Position numbers and translations under genes: made by a program
The notes under the pieces: generated by a model
Told to the model about the DNA's origin: nothing
The model's input: the letters and a program-made list of their open reading frames with translations, nothing else
Database searches by the model: none
Shown: piece by piece, positions 46,294 through 53,845 of the stretch
Layout of the letters: each line of letters opens with the position of its first letter
Position numbering within the stretch: position 1 is the stretch's first letter
Assembly: GCF_016861975.1 (NCBI RefSeq)
Contig: NZ_BOMB01000031.1
Coordinates: 124,001 to 188,000, forward strand
Direction: 5' to 3'
Source: Actinocatenispora rupis
GTDB lineage: Bacteria > Actinomycetota > Actinomycetes > Mycobacteriales > Micromonosporaceae
Length of the DNA stretch: 64,000 nucleotides

Positions 46294-46310
46294 TCTCGAC
46301 CAGGTCGAGA
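46294..46310. promoter_or_regulatory. MerR-type operator/promoter
   Basis: TCTCGACCAGGTCGAGA is a palindrome around a single centre base. On the minus strand a -35-like TTGACT directly precedes it (46310-46315), the arrangement expected when a MerR protein works between -35 and -10. It probably controls the MerR/clamp gene. Confidence 0.75.
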
Positions 46311-46409
46311 GTCAACCCTGCGCCCCGCGGTCGAGTCCACCGCGGACCGGGTGGAGCGGTGGGGTATCTGCCCGTACGGGCGCTTCGCGGACGTGATCTG
46401 GGCCGCGGC

Positions 46410-46433
46410 TGTCACATCCGGCGCCGCCGATGG
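46410..46433 (+). promoter_or_regulatory. Probable ECF41 autoregulated promoter
   Basis: TGTCACA (46410-46416) followed 11 bases later by CGATGG (46428-46433) fits the TGTCACA...CGTC promoter pattern I remember for ECF41 sigma factors. It lies 38 bases before the sigma gene start. Confidence 0.5.
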
Positions 46434-46471
46434 GTCAGTGTGGTGACAGCGCGAACGGGAGAGTGTGACAC

Positions 46472-47362
46472 GTGACCGAGAACGAGTTCCTGGCCGAACA
46501 GTTCGAGCAGCAGCGCGGACACCTGCGCGCCGTGGCGTACCGGATGCTCGGGTCGCTGACCGAGGCGGACGACGCGGTGCAGGAGGCGTGGCTGCGGGTC
46601 AGCCGGGCCGGGACCGACGAGGTACGCAACCTCGGCGGCTGGCTGACCACCGTCGTCGCCCGGGTCGCCCTCAACATGCTGCGGTCCCGGCGTACCCGGG
46701 GCGAGCAGCCGCTCGACACGCACGTACCGGATCCGGTGGTGAGCCGGGAGGACCGCGTCGACCCGGAGCAGCAGGCGCTGCTCGCCGACTCCGTCGGGCT
46801 GGCGCTGCTCGTCGTCCTCGACACGCTCGCGCCCGCCGAACGGCTCGCGTTCGTGCTGCACGACATGTTCGGCGTGCCGTTCGAGGAGATCGCCGACGTG
46901 CTGGACCGCTCCCCCGCCTCGGCGCGGCAGCTCGCCAGCCGCGCCCGCCGCCGCGTACAGGGGCAGCCCGTCGCGCCCGACCCGGACGTGGTGCGGCAGA
47001 AGCAGGTCGTCGACGCGTTCCTCGCCGCGTCCCAGGCCGGCGACTTCGACGCCCTCGTCGCCGTCCTCCACCCCGACGTCGTACTCCGCGCCGACGGTGG
47101 CCTCTCCCGCCCGCAGCTCTCCAAGGAACTGCACGGCGCCGACGCCGTCGCCGGCTCCGCGCTCATGTTCCGCCGCACCGCCACCGAAGGCGTCCACCGG
47201 CGCGTCCTCGTCAACGGCGCCGTCGGCACCATGTCCTGGGTCGACGGCCGGCCCACCTCGCTGCTGGCCTTCACCGTCGTCGACGACCGGATCACCGCCA
47301 TCACGATCCTCGCCGACCCCGACCGGCTCGCCGGCCTCGACCTCACCGTCCTGGACGACTGA
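46472..47362 (+). CDS. ECF41-type RNA polymerase sigma factor (SigJ-like)
   Basis: This 296-residue protein has sigma region 2 (LRAVAYRMLGSLTEADDAVQEAWLRVSR) and region 4 (LDTLAPAERLAFVLHDMFGVPFEEIADVLDRSPASARQLASRARRR), followed by a C-terminal SnoaL/NTF2-like domain (about 180-296). That domain is characteristic of ECF41/SigJ sigma factors and regulates them in place of an anti-sigma factor. The usual neighbour, a carboxymuconolactone decarboxylase or similar oxidoreductase gene, is absent here. The start is GTG at 46472. A perfect hairpin ends the transcript. Confidence 0.9.
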   Translation: MTENEFLAEQFEQQRGHLRAVAYRMLGSLTEADDAVQEAWLRVSRAGTDEVRNLGGWLTTVVARVALNMLRSRRTRGEQPLDTHVPDPVVSREDRVDPEQQALLADSVGLALLVVLDTLAPAERLAFVLHDMFGVPFEEIADVLDRSPASARQLASRARRRVQGQPVAPDPDVVRQKQVVDAFLAASQAGDFDALVAVLHPDVVLRADGGLSRPQLSKELHGADAVAGSALMFRRTATEGVHRRVLVNGAVGTMSWVDGRPTSLLAFTVVDDRITAITILADPDRLAGLDLTVLDD

Positions 47363-47370
47363 CGGCGACG

Positions 47371-47397
47371 GGCTCCGGTCCACAGTGGACCGGAGCC
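47371..47397 (+). terminator. Hairpin terminator containing the TCCACAGTGGA palindrome
   Basis: GGCTCCGGTCCAC and GTGGACCGGAGCC form a perfect 13-base inverted repeat around a single A, 8 bases after the sigma-factor stop, followed by CTT. A one-base loop cannot fold fully, so the real stem is about 11 bp. Confidence 0.7.
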
Positions 47398-47419
47398 CTT
47401 CGGTTGGTACGCAAGCGGA

Positions 47420-47674
47420 TCAGCCGATGCGGCCCCGGCGTACCGCGTCGGTGAACGCGGCCCACGCGGCACCGTTCACGCTCAACACCGGCCCCCGCCG
47501 GTCCTTCGAATCCCGCACGTACCAGGTCGCCCCACGCTCAGCGACCTCCACGCACTGCCCGCCCTGCGATCCACTGCGGCTGCTCTTGCGCCACGCCAAC
47601 AGGTCGAACCCGACCTCGACGCAGTTACCGCCCTGGGTACTGCTGCGACTGCTCGTCCACCAGCTCACACTCAT
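47420..47674 (-). CDS. DUF397 protein with duplicated motif
   Basis: This 84-residue protein has two DUF397 modules. A partial first module (WWTSSRSSTQGGNCVEV) is followed by a complete one (WRKSSRSGSQGGQCVEVAERGATWYVRDSKD...AAWAAFTDAV). DUF397 proteins are small partners of XRE/Scr1-type regulators in actinomycetes and may act as antitoxin-like or signalling partners. The ATG at 47674 has GGAGAG upstream, and the gene is third in the XRE operon. Nearly 130 bases are almost identical to the upstream paralogue, so this is a recent tandem duplication. Confidence 0.87.
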   Translation of the reverse strand: MSVSWWTSSRSSTQGGNCVEVGFDLLAWRKSSRSGSQGGQCVEVAERGATWYVRDSKDRRGPVLSVNGAAWAAFTDAVRRGRIG

Positions 47675-47689
47675 AGCGCTCTCCTGTCC

Positions 47690-47956
47690 TCAGCCGAGGC
47701 GATTTCCTCGTACCGCGTCGGTGAACGCCGCCCACGCGGCGCCGGCCATACTCAACACCGGCCCCTGCCGGTCCTTCGAATCCCGCACGTACCAGGTCGC
47801 CCCACGCTCAGCGACCTCCGCGCACTGCCCGCCCTGGCCGGTGCTCCGGCTACTCGTACGCCAGTCGAGCGTGTCGACCGCGACCTCGATGCAATTCCCG
47901 CCCTGGCTGGTGCTGCGGCTGCTCTTCCACCATCTCAGATGCTCAGGGGCTCTCAT
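47690..47956 (-). CDS. DUF397 protein with duplicated motif
   Basis: This 88-residue paralogue of the preceding protein again has a partial (WWKSSRSTSQGGNCIEVAVD) and a complete DUF397 module (WRTSSRSTGQGGQCAEVAERGATWYVRDSKD). The ATG at 47956 lies inside the end of the XRE gene, 14 bases before its stop, with GGAGAG 4 bases upstream, so it is translationally coupled to the regulator. A TTG four codons upstream is a weaker alternative start. It is probably the direct partner of the XRE protein. Confidence 0.87.
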   Translation of the reverse strand: MRAPEHLRWWKSSRSTSQGGNCIEVAVDTLDWRTSSRSTGQGGQCAEVAERGATWYVRDSKDRQGPVLSMAGAAWAAFTDAVRGNRLG

Positions 47957-48770
47957 ACCGCTCTCCAATCGTGCGGACGATCAGCTCGACCGACTCTTCC
48001 ACGGACAGGGCCTGCCCGCGAATCGCGTCGAACGCCAGCCGGCACCGTTCCACAGCAACTGGGTCGGAAATGACCTGTCCGGCGGCCGGCCCCTCGATGT
48101 AGGCGATGCGCTCCTGCCGCGGCAGTTCCATGAGCGCGAAGGCACCGTCCACGCCGATGTGGCTGCTGCTCGCCATTGGTAGCACCGAGAGCCGGATGAA
48201 CGGACGCTGGGTGGCTCTCACCAGATGCCACAACTGGTCCACCATGATCTGCCTGCTACCGAAGGGACGGAACAGCACGGACTCATCGATCACGAACCAG
48301 AGCAGTGGAGGGTCGTCACGTTCCAGGATCTGTTGACGCCGGAGTCTCGCCGCGATCGACGTCTCGATTTCGGCCGCCGGCTTCGGCGGCCAGCCGACGA
48401 CCAAGTTCGCCCGGGCATAATCCTCGGTCTGTAGCAGCCCTGGGATCGCCAGGACCTCGAACTCGTTCAGCGCGACGGCCTCGGCTTCCAGTGCCACGAA
48501 CGAGCGGAACCAGTGCGGGTGGACGTCGTGCGCGAGGAGCGGCCAGAGGCCGAGCAGTGCGCCGTCGCAGCCGAGGACCCGGTCGCAGACCGCCAGGAAC
48601 TCGTGTGTGGGCGGGCGTTGGTGCGTCTCGACCATGCCGATCAGCGCGGGCGAGTAGTTCATCTGGCGGGCCAGATCGGCCTGGCTGAGCCCGGCCAGCC
48701 GTCGTCGGCGGCGGAGTTCGTGGACGAAGTAGTCGCGGACTGTCTCGGGTGGTGCCGGGTCGGTGTCCAT
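47943..48770 (-). CDS. XRE family regulator with DUF5753 domain (Scr1-like)
   Basis: This 275-residue protein has an N-terminal helix-turn-helix (LSQADLARQMNYSPALIGMVETHQRPP) and a C-terminal DUF5753 domain (FRSFVALEAEAVALNEFEVLAIPGLLQTEDYARA...). This is the standard actinomycete Scr1-like regulator paired with DUF397 proteins, which influence development and antibiotic production in Streptomyces. The ATG at 48770 has GAGAGG upstream and lies within a TCCACAATGGA palindrome. It heads a three-gene operon with the two DUF397 genes. Confidence 0.9.
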   Translation of the reverse strand: MDTDPAPPETVRDYFVHELRRRRRLAGLSQADLARQMNYSPALIGMVETHQRPPTHEFLAVCDRVLGCDGALLGLWPLLAHDVHPHWFRSFVALEAEAVALNEFEVLAIPGLLQTEDYARANLVVGWPPKPAAEIETSIAARLRRQQILERDDPPLLWFVIDESVLFRPFGSRQIMVDQLWHLVRATQRPFIRLSVLPMASSSHIGVDGAFALMELPRQERIAYIEGPAAGQVISDPVAVERCRLAFDAIRGQALSVEESVELIVRTIGERYESP

Positions 48771-48854
48771 TGTGGACCTCTCGGTGTCGCCCCGTTGCGA
48801 ACGGCCAGATGGTACTCCGCCGCAACGGGACGTCACTGTCGGATACACGCTGGG

Positions 48855-50309
48855 TCAGCCGGTGATGTTGAGGAGGTCGAGGGCGGACTGCTGGCGGGCG
48901 GCGTCGGTCGTGTCGAGGGGGCCGGCCCAGTGGAAGCCGTACTGGTCGAAGGCATTGCGGTCGTCGGTGTAGACCGCGTTCGCTTGGCGCGTCAGGTATC
49001 CGCTGTACGGGTGGTCGCCCAGCGCCGCGTTCAGCGCGCCGAGGCCGCGGACGTACGCGCCCTTGAAGGAGGGTCCGTCGCCGCCGCCGTCGGTGCCGGC
49101 CTCACCGGGTTCGGCGAGGATTCCGTTGGGGTTGAGCGCGGTCGCGGTGGTGGAGGCGTCGGCGAGGCTGCGCCCGGCGGTCAGCAGCGAGGCGTCGTTC
49201 GTGGCCCGGTACAGCTCGGCGAGCCCACCGAGCACCACGCCCTGGTTGTACGACCAGGTGGTCTGGCCGTTGTTGGCGCAGCCGGCGGTGAGCCCGTCGT
49301 TGACGAGGTGCGAGCCGTTGATCATGCCGGACTGCTGGAACCAGCTCCACTCGTCCTTCGCCCGCGTCAGGTACGTGGTGTCGCCGGGGATCCGGTTGTG
49401 CAGCGCCGCGGTGAGCCGCAGGTACAGCTCGTTCGGGATGGCGTTCTTGTACGTCCTCGCGGTGCTCCACCAGACGCCGCCGCCGCAGGTGGAGTCCCAG
49501 TACCGGGCCATGTGGTCGGCGTCGGCGCGGGCGGTGTCGAGGTAGCGCGGGTCGCCGGTCAGGTCGTACGCGTCGACCCAGGCGAGGCCCCACCACCCCG
49601 TGTCGTCGATGTAGTCGTTGGTGAAGTTGCCACCCTGCGCGTTGACGTTCCTGTCGTACGTGGTCGCGATCGCGTACTGGTAGCTGGCCATGCCGGAGGT
49701 GCGGATGTTGTCGATGACGGCGGTCAGCGCGTTCGCGGAGTTCCACCAGCCGGTGGTGTCGAACAGGCCGGTTCCGTTGTCGTAGAAGGCCATCAGCGCG
49801 GTGGCGGCGGCGCGGCGCCGGTCCGCGGCGTTCCAGGTGGTGCGGGCCCACGGGGTGCAGGCGATCTCGGGGCGGTTGCCGGCCTTGCCGCAGGCGCGCA
49901 GCGCACCGATGGACTTCGCGCCCCAGTCGTCCGCGTTGTACATCAGCGTGCGCCAGCCGCGGGAACCGTCCGGCACGCTCGTGTCGCCGAGTTTCGAGCC
50001 GGACGACCAGGTACGCCCGCCGTCCCAGGACCGGTCCAGCCACACCTCGTCGCCGGGGTCGCCGTTGTCGATGCTGGCCCACATCATGTCGTCGGCGTCG
50101 TCGGCGTGCAGCACGATCTGCCGGGACCACACGGTCGCCGACACCGGAGTACGGTCGCCCGCCGCCAGCGCGGGATCGCGCGCGTCGCAGTACTTGTCGC
50201 ACACGGCGGCGTGCGGGTGGACGGGGGCGGCGGTGGCCGCGGCGGGCGGGACGAGCAGGGTCGCGGCGAGTACGCCACCGAGGGCGAGCCGCAGGGGTCT
50301 GGACGCCAT
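48855..50309 (-). CDS. Secreted GH76 alpha-1,6-mannanase family protein
   Basis: This 484-residue protein has a signal peptide (LRLALGGVLAATLLVPPAAATAAP). GH76 similarity begins near ADRRRAAATALMAFYD, and the catalytic aspartate pair D235-D236 is in NDYIDDTGWWGLAWVDAYD. GH76 enzymes cleave alpha-1,6-mannan of fungal walls or of actinobacterial cell-wall mannans. About 120 residues between the signal peptide and the GH76 domain (DRTPVSATVWSRQIVLHADDADDMMWASIDNGDPGDEVWLDRSWDGG) look like a separate beta domain. The ATG at 50309 has GGAGG upstream. A LacI-type palindrome before it suggests sugar-responsive control, though no LacI gene is adjacent. Confidence 0.87.
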   Translation of the reverse strand: MASRPLRLALGGVLAATLLVPPAAATAAPVHPHAAVCDKYCDARDPALAAGDRTPVSATVWSRQIVLHADDADDMMWASIDNGDPGDEVWLDRSWDGGRTWSSGSKLGDTSVPDGSRGWRTLMYNADDWGAKSIGALRACGKAGNRPEIACTPWARTTWNAADRRRAAATALMAFYDNGTGLFDTTGWWNSANALTAVIDNIRTSGMASYQYAIATTYDRNVNAQGGNFTNDYIDDTGWWGLAWVDAYDLTGDPRYLDTARADADHMARYWDSTCGGGVWWSTARTYKNAIPNELYLRLTAALHNRIPGDTTYLTRAKDEWSWFQQSGMINGSHLVNDGLTAGCANNGQTTWSYNQGVVLGGLAELYRATNDASLLTAGRSLADASTTATALNPNGILAEPGEAGTDGGGDGPSFKGAYVRGLGALNAALGDHPYSGYLTRQANAVYTDDRNAFDQYGFHWAGPLDTTDAARQQSALDLLNITG

Positions 50310-50345
50310 GAACGCCTCCGAACGGGTCGATGCCGGCAGGATGCC

Positions 50346-50359
50346 TGACAACGGTGTCA
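50346..50359. promoter_or_regulatory. LacI-type operator before the GH76 gene
   Basis: TGACAACGGTGTCA differs by one base from the perfect LacI-family palindrome TGACAACGTTGTCA and lies 37 bases upstream of the GH76 start. The rest of the 236-base gap to the next gene shows nothing else I can identify. Confidence 0.6.
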
Positions 50360-50545
50360 AACCGACATGTCACCCCCTCCACACCACCCCTGTCAATGCC
50401 CCGCCGCCCGACCCCGCCGCGACCACCCCGGTACGCCCGGTGACGGCGCGCGGCGCGGCTCCACCCGGAGGGGTGGTACCGCTGGGTCGTTGTCGGGGGC
50501 TGCTCTTAGACTCCGCTGGGCTGTCGCCGGAAGGGCTGGTGTGGT

Positions 50546-51127
50546 ATGTCGCGGGGTGGGGTGTTCTGCGTCGAAGGTCAGTGGGCGCGCGATCTGACCA
50601 GCAAGGGGTCGGTGCTGCCGACCCTGGAGCTGCTGGAGCGCATCCAGAGCCTCCGGTACATCCACAAGGACGTCGCCACCGCCCAGGAGCTGGAGTACTA
50701 CCTGGACCGCTGGACCCTCAAGCAGTACGACGACTACAACGTCGGGTTCTTCGCGCTGCACGGCGAGCCGCAGCGGCTGCTGCTCACCGAGTTCAACCAC
50801 CACGACAACACCATCGAGCTGGACGAGGTGGGCGAGATCCTCGCCGGCAAGTGCACCGGTCGGCGGCTGTTCTTCGGCAGCTGCGCCGTGCTCAAGGCGC
50901 CCGACCGGGCCCTGCGCGACTTCCTCGACCGCACCGGCGCCGCGCTGATCTGCGGGTACACGAAGACGGTGGACTGGGTGGAGGCCGCCGCGTTCGAGAC
51001 GGTGCTGCTCGACCGGCTCGTCAACGGCAAGCGCGTCGACTCCGCCGAGTCGACCATGCGGTCCGCGCGGTTCGCCGCGTTCGCCGACCATCTCGGCTTC
51101 CGCGTCCTCTACCGGAACGGCCGGTGA
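50546..51127 (+). CDS. Small caspase-like (clan CD) protein, DUF6642-type
   Basis: This 193-residue protein without a signal peptide begins GVFCVEGQWARDL. A putative caspase-type dyad is visible: His72 in VGFFALHGEPQR, after a beta strand, and Cys113 in RRLFFGSCAVLK, after a second strand. The order and spacing (about 40 residues) fit clan CD proteases such as CHAT and caspase domains. I believe this is the family called DUF6642, whose function is unknown. It stands alone with no obvious effector or substrate gene, but such small peptidase-like proteins occur in bacterial stress and defence contexts. The active-site assignment is inferred from pattern only. Confidence 0.7.
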   Translation: MSRGGVFCVEGQWARDLTSKGSVLPTLELLERIQSLRYIHKDVATAQELEYYLDRWTLKQYDDYNVGFFALHGEPQRLLLTEFNHHDNTIELDEVGEILAGKCTGRRLFFGSCAVLKAPDRALRDFLDRTGAALICGYTKTVDWVEAAAFETVLLDRLVNGKRVDSAESTMRSARFAAFADHLGFRVLYRNGR

Positions 51128-51302
51128 ACCCTTTGTCCGTCCACAGTGGACTTTCCGGGCCGGCGGCGGAACGCGCGCCACGGTGGACGCTCCCGGCCGG
51201 TAGCGGCACGCGCCCGACGGTCCGGCCTTGCCGCGCCGTGACCTGCGGACCCGCCGGCACCACCGTGACGTGCGTCGATGCCCCGTTGGCTAGGCTGGAC
51301 CG

Positions 51303-51728
51303 ATGCCCGACGTACTGGCCGTGACGCGCTCGATCTCGATCCCCGGGGCCGAGCTGCACTGGCGCTTCTCCCGGTCCGGCGGACCGGGCGGCCAGGGCGT
51401 CAACACGGCCGACTCGCGGGTCGAGCTGTCCTGGGACCTCGCCGGCTCCACGGTCCTGTCCCCCGCGCTCAAGCGGCGCGCGGTCGACCGGCTCGGCGGA
51501 CGGCTCGTCGACGGCGTCCTCACCGTCGCCGCCTCCGAACACCGGGCGCAGCTCGACAACCGGCGCGCCGCCGCCGACCGCCTCGCCACCCTCGTACGGG
51601 AGGCGGTGGCGCCACCGCCGCCACCGCGCCGGCCGACGAAGCCGTCCCGCGGCTCCGTCACCCGCCGGCTCAACGCCAAGCGCCGCCGCGGCGACATCAA
51701 GAAGCTCCGCCGCGACACCGACGACTGA
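51303..51728 (+). CDS. arfB: Alternative ribosome-rescue factor / peptidyl-tRNA hydrolase
   Basis: This 141-residue protein is of the YaeJ/ICT1 family. It has the catalytic GGQ at 29-31 (SRSGGPGGQGVNT), a compact codon-independent release-factor domain, and a basic C-terminal tail (KRRRGDIKKLRRDTDD) that enters the empty mRNA channel of stalled ribosomes. It hydrolyses peptidyl-tRNA on non-stop ribosomes. The size and layout are typical. It is convergent with cydC. Confidence 0.93.
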   Translation: MPDVLAVTRSISIPGAELHWRFSRSGGPGGQGVNTADSRVELSWDLAGSTVLSPALKRRAVDRLGGRLVDGVLTVAASEHRAQLDNRRAAADRLATLVREAVAPPPPPRRPTKPSRGSVTRRLNAKRRRGDIKKLRRDTDD

Positions 51729-51733
51729 CGGAC

Positions 51734-53347
51734 TCAGGCGCCCAGGTCCAGCACCCGGTCCGCGTACCGGAGGGCGGCCGGGTCGTGCGTCACCAGGATC
51801 GTCGTACGCCCGGCGGTCGCGGCCAGGACGTCCGCGAGCAGCCGGTCCGCGTCGTCGGCGGCGAGCCCCTCGGTCGGCTCGTCCAGCAGCAGTACGGGCG
51901 GGTCGGCGAGCAGGGCGCGAGCCAGCAGGACGCGCTGCCGCTGGCCGCCGGACAGGGCCGCGCCGTCCGTACCGACCGGGGTGTCGAGGCCGAGCACGTC
52001 GCCCAGCCCCACCCGGTCGAGTACGGCGCGCAGGTCGCCGTCGGTCGCGCCCGCCCGGCCGAGCCGCAGGTTCGCCGCGAGCGTCGTGTCGAACAGCCAC
52101 GCCTCCTCGCCGACCCCGCCGACCACCCGCCGCACGTCTGCCCCCGCGTACGCGTCGATCGGGTGGCCGGCGAGCCGCACGGTGCCGGCGGACGGCGCCA
52201 CGAACCGGCGGAGTACGGCGAGCAGGGTGCTCTTGCCGGAGCCGCTCGGCCCGGTCACCACCAGCCGGGTGCCCGCCGGTACGTCGACGGACAGGCCCGC
52301 CACGGCCGCCGCGCCACCCGCCCGGTACCGGACGGTCAGGTCGCGGACCTCGATGCGTACCGGACCGGTCGGGGCGGGCAGCGGCACCGCCGGCTCCGGT
52401 ACGGGTGGCGGCGCGGCCAGGACGGCGCGGACCCGGGCCAGCGCGGCGCGGGCGTCGGCGTACCGGCGGGCGGCGGCGGGCAGCGCCAGCGCCGGTTCGA
52501 GCGCCACCAGCGTCGTCAGCCCCACCACGGCCACCGCCGGCCCACCCACCGGCCCGGCCAGCACGGTCGCGGCGACGGCGGCGAGGCCCTGCACGGCGAG
52601 GCCGAACGCGGTGAGCAGCCCGGCGGTACGCGACTCGGCGCGTTCCCGGGCGGCCCGGTCGGCGTGCGCGGCGCCAGCGGTGGCGAGCGCGGCGCCGGTC
52701 GCGGAGTACGCGGCGAGCTCGGCGGCACCGTCGAGCAGGTCGGCCGCCGTCACCGCCACCGCCGTGTCGTCCACCGCCGCGGTACGTCGACGGTGCCGGG
52801 CGGCGAGCGCCGGCAGCAGTACCGCGGAGGTGAGGAGCGCCAGCGCCAGCGGCACCGCCGCGGGCGGGGCCAGCAGGGCGACCAGCAGCAGCCCGGCGCC
52901 GCCCGCGACCACCGCGCCCGCCGCCGGCACCGCGCAGCGCACCACCAGGTCCTGCACCGCCGCGGTGTCCGCGACCATCCGGTGCAGCAGCTCCGCGCGG
53001 CGCCACGCCGGCAGTCCACCGGGCGCCAGCGGCACCAGCCCCGCGTACACCCGGGCGCGCAGGTCGGCGAGCGCCCGCAGCGCCGCGCCGTGCCCGGTCA
53101 CCCGCTCCGCGTACCGGAGGGTGCCGCGCAGCAGCGCGAACGCGCGTACCCCGACGATCGCGACGGACAGCGCGGCGAGGCCCGGCCGTTCCGCGGCACG
53201 CGCCAGCAGCCACGCCGCGGTGGCGAGCAGCGCCGTACCGGCCAGGTCCGCGGCGGCGCCCGCCACCGCGGCGACCACCACCGGACGGCGCACCGTACGG
53301 ACCGGATCCGTTGCGGCGCAAGGCTTCTCGACCGCGGCCGTGGTCAT
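51734..53347 (-). CDS. cydC: ABC exporter subunit CydC
   Basis: This 537-residue half-transporter has six membrane helices (AAADLAGTALLATAAWLLARAAERPGL...FALLRGTLRYAERVTGHG is CydC-like) and a nucleotide-binding domain with Walker A GPSGSGKST, signature LSGGQRQRV and Walker B LLLDEPTEGL. With CydD it exports thiol compounds needed to assemble cytochrome bd. The ATG at 53347 overlaps the stop of the last upstream small frame (ATGA). The first 22 codons are part of the repeat unit that is tandemly amplified upstream of the gene. It is the last gene of cydABDC. Confidence 0.9.
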   Translation of the reverse strand: MTTAAVEKPCAATDPVRTVRRPVVVAAVAGAAADLAGTALLATAAWLLARAAERPGLAALSVAIVGVRAFALLRGTLRYAERVTGHGAALRALADLRARVYAGLVPLAPGGLPAWRRAELLHRMVADTAAVQDLVVRCAVPAAGAVVAGGAGLLLVALLAPPAAVPLALALLTSAVLLPALAARHRRRTAAVDDTAVAVTAADLLDGAAELAAYSATGAALATAGAAHADRAARERAESRTAGLLTAFGLAVQGLAAVAATVLAGPVGGPAVAVVGLTTLVALEPALALPAAARRYADARAALARVRAVLAAPPPVPEPAVPLPAPTGPVRIEVRDLTVRYRAGGAAAVAGLSVDVPAGTRLVVTGPSGSGKSTLLAVLRRFVAPSAGTVRLAGHPIDAYAGADVRRVVGGVGEEAWLFDTTLAANLRLGRAGATDGDLRAVLDRVGLGDVLGLDTPVGTDGAALSGGQRQRVLLARALLADPPVLLLDEPTEGLAADDADRLLADVLAATAGRTTILVTHDPAALRYADRVLDLGA

Positions 53348-53472
53348 GCCGGCACCAACGCTCGGGTGGCAGCGAGCGGGACAGCGCGGGCTGCGGCGAC
53401 CAGCGACGGACGGCGCACCGTACGAACCGGATCCGTTACGACGCAAGGCTTCTCGACCGTTGCTGTGGTCAT
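53344..53472 (-). CDS. Small frame between cydD and cydC (repeat copy nearest cydC)
   Basis: A 42-residue frame whose first 22 residues mimic the CydC N-terminus (MTTATVEKPCVVTDPV...) and whose last 20 mimic the CydD C-terminus (LVAAARAVPLAATRALVPA). It is joined to its neighbours by ATGA overlaps at both ends. It is probably a by-product of tandem duplication; translation would pass ribosomes on to cydC. Confidence 0.4.
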   Translation of the reverse strand: MTTATVEKPCVVTDPVRTVRRPSLVAAARAVPLAATRALVPA

Positions 53473-53720
53473 GCCGGCACCACCGCTCGGGCAGCAGCGA
53501 CCGGGACCGCACGGGCCGCGGCGACCATCGCCGGACGGCGCACCGTACGGACCGGATCCGTTACGGCGCAAAGGTTCCCGACCATGGCTTTGGTCATTCC
53601 GACACCACCTCGGGCGGGAGCGAGCGGGGCCGCCCGGGCCGCGGCGAACACCACCGGCCGCCCTACCTGACGAACCGGATCCGTTGCGGCGCAAGGATTA
53701 CCGACCATAGCTGTGGTCAT
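53469..53720 (-). CDS. Small frame between cydD and cydC (two fused repeat copies)
   Basis: An 83-residue frame formed by two repeat units fused in phase: one unit is 123 rather than 125 bases, so the internal stop is lost (residues 38-42 read GGVGM at the join). Each half starts like CydC and ends like CydD. ATGA overlaps link it to the frames on either side. Confidence 0.4.
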   Translation of the reverse strand: MTTAMVGNPCAATDPVRQVGRPVVFAAARAAPLAPARGGVGMTKAMVGNLCAVTDPVRTVRRPAMVAAARAVPVAAARAVVPA

Positions 53721-53845
53721 GCCGACACCATCACCCGGGCGGGAGCGAGCGGGACCGCGCGGGCCGCAGCGACCAGCGACGGACGATGCACCGTCCGAAC
53801 CTGATCCGTTGCGGCGCAAGGCTTCTCGACCGCGGCCGTGGTCAT
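53717..53845 (-). CDS. Small frame between cydD and cydC (repeat copy next to cydD)
   Basis: A 42-residue frame that begins MTTAAVEKPCAATDQV and ends LVAAARAVPLAPARVMVSA. Its ATG overlaps the cydD stop (ATGA), exactly as the ancestral cydD/cydC junction would. No independent function is suggested by the sequence. Confidence 0.4.
   Translation of the reverse strand: MTTAAVEKPCAATDQVRTVHRPSLVAAARAVPLAPARVMVSA

Noticed and set aside
47380-51151. TCCACA in the repeated palindromes as DnaA boxes or an origin
   Set aside because: The sites are symmetric, widely spaced and at gene ends; there is no cluster of TTGTCCACA boxes, no AT-rich unwinding region and no dnaA or true dnaN gene.
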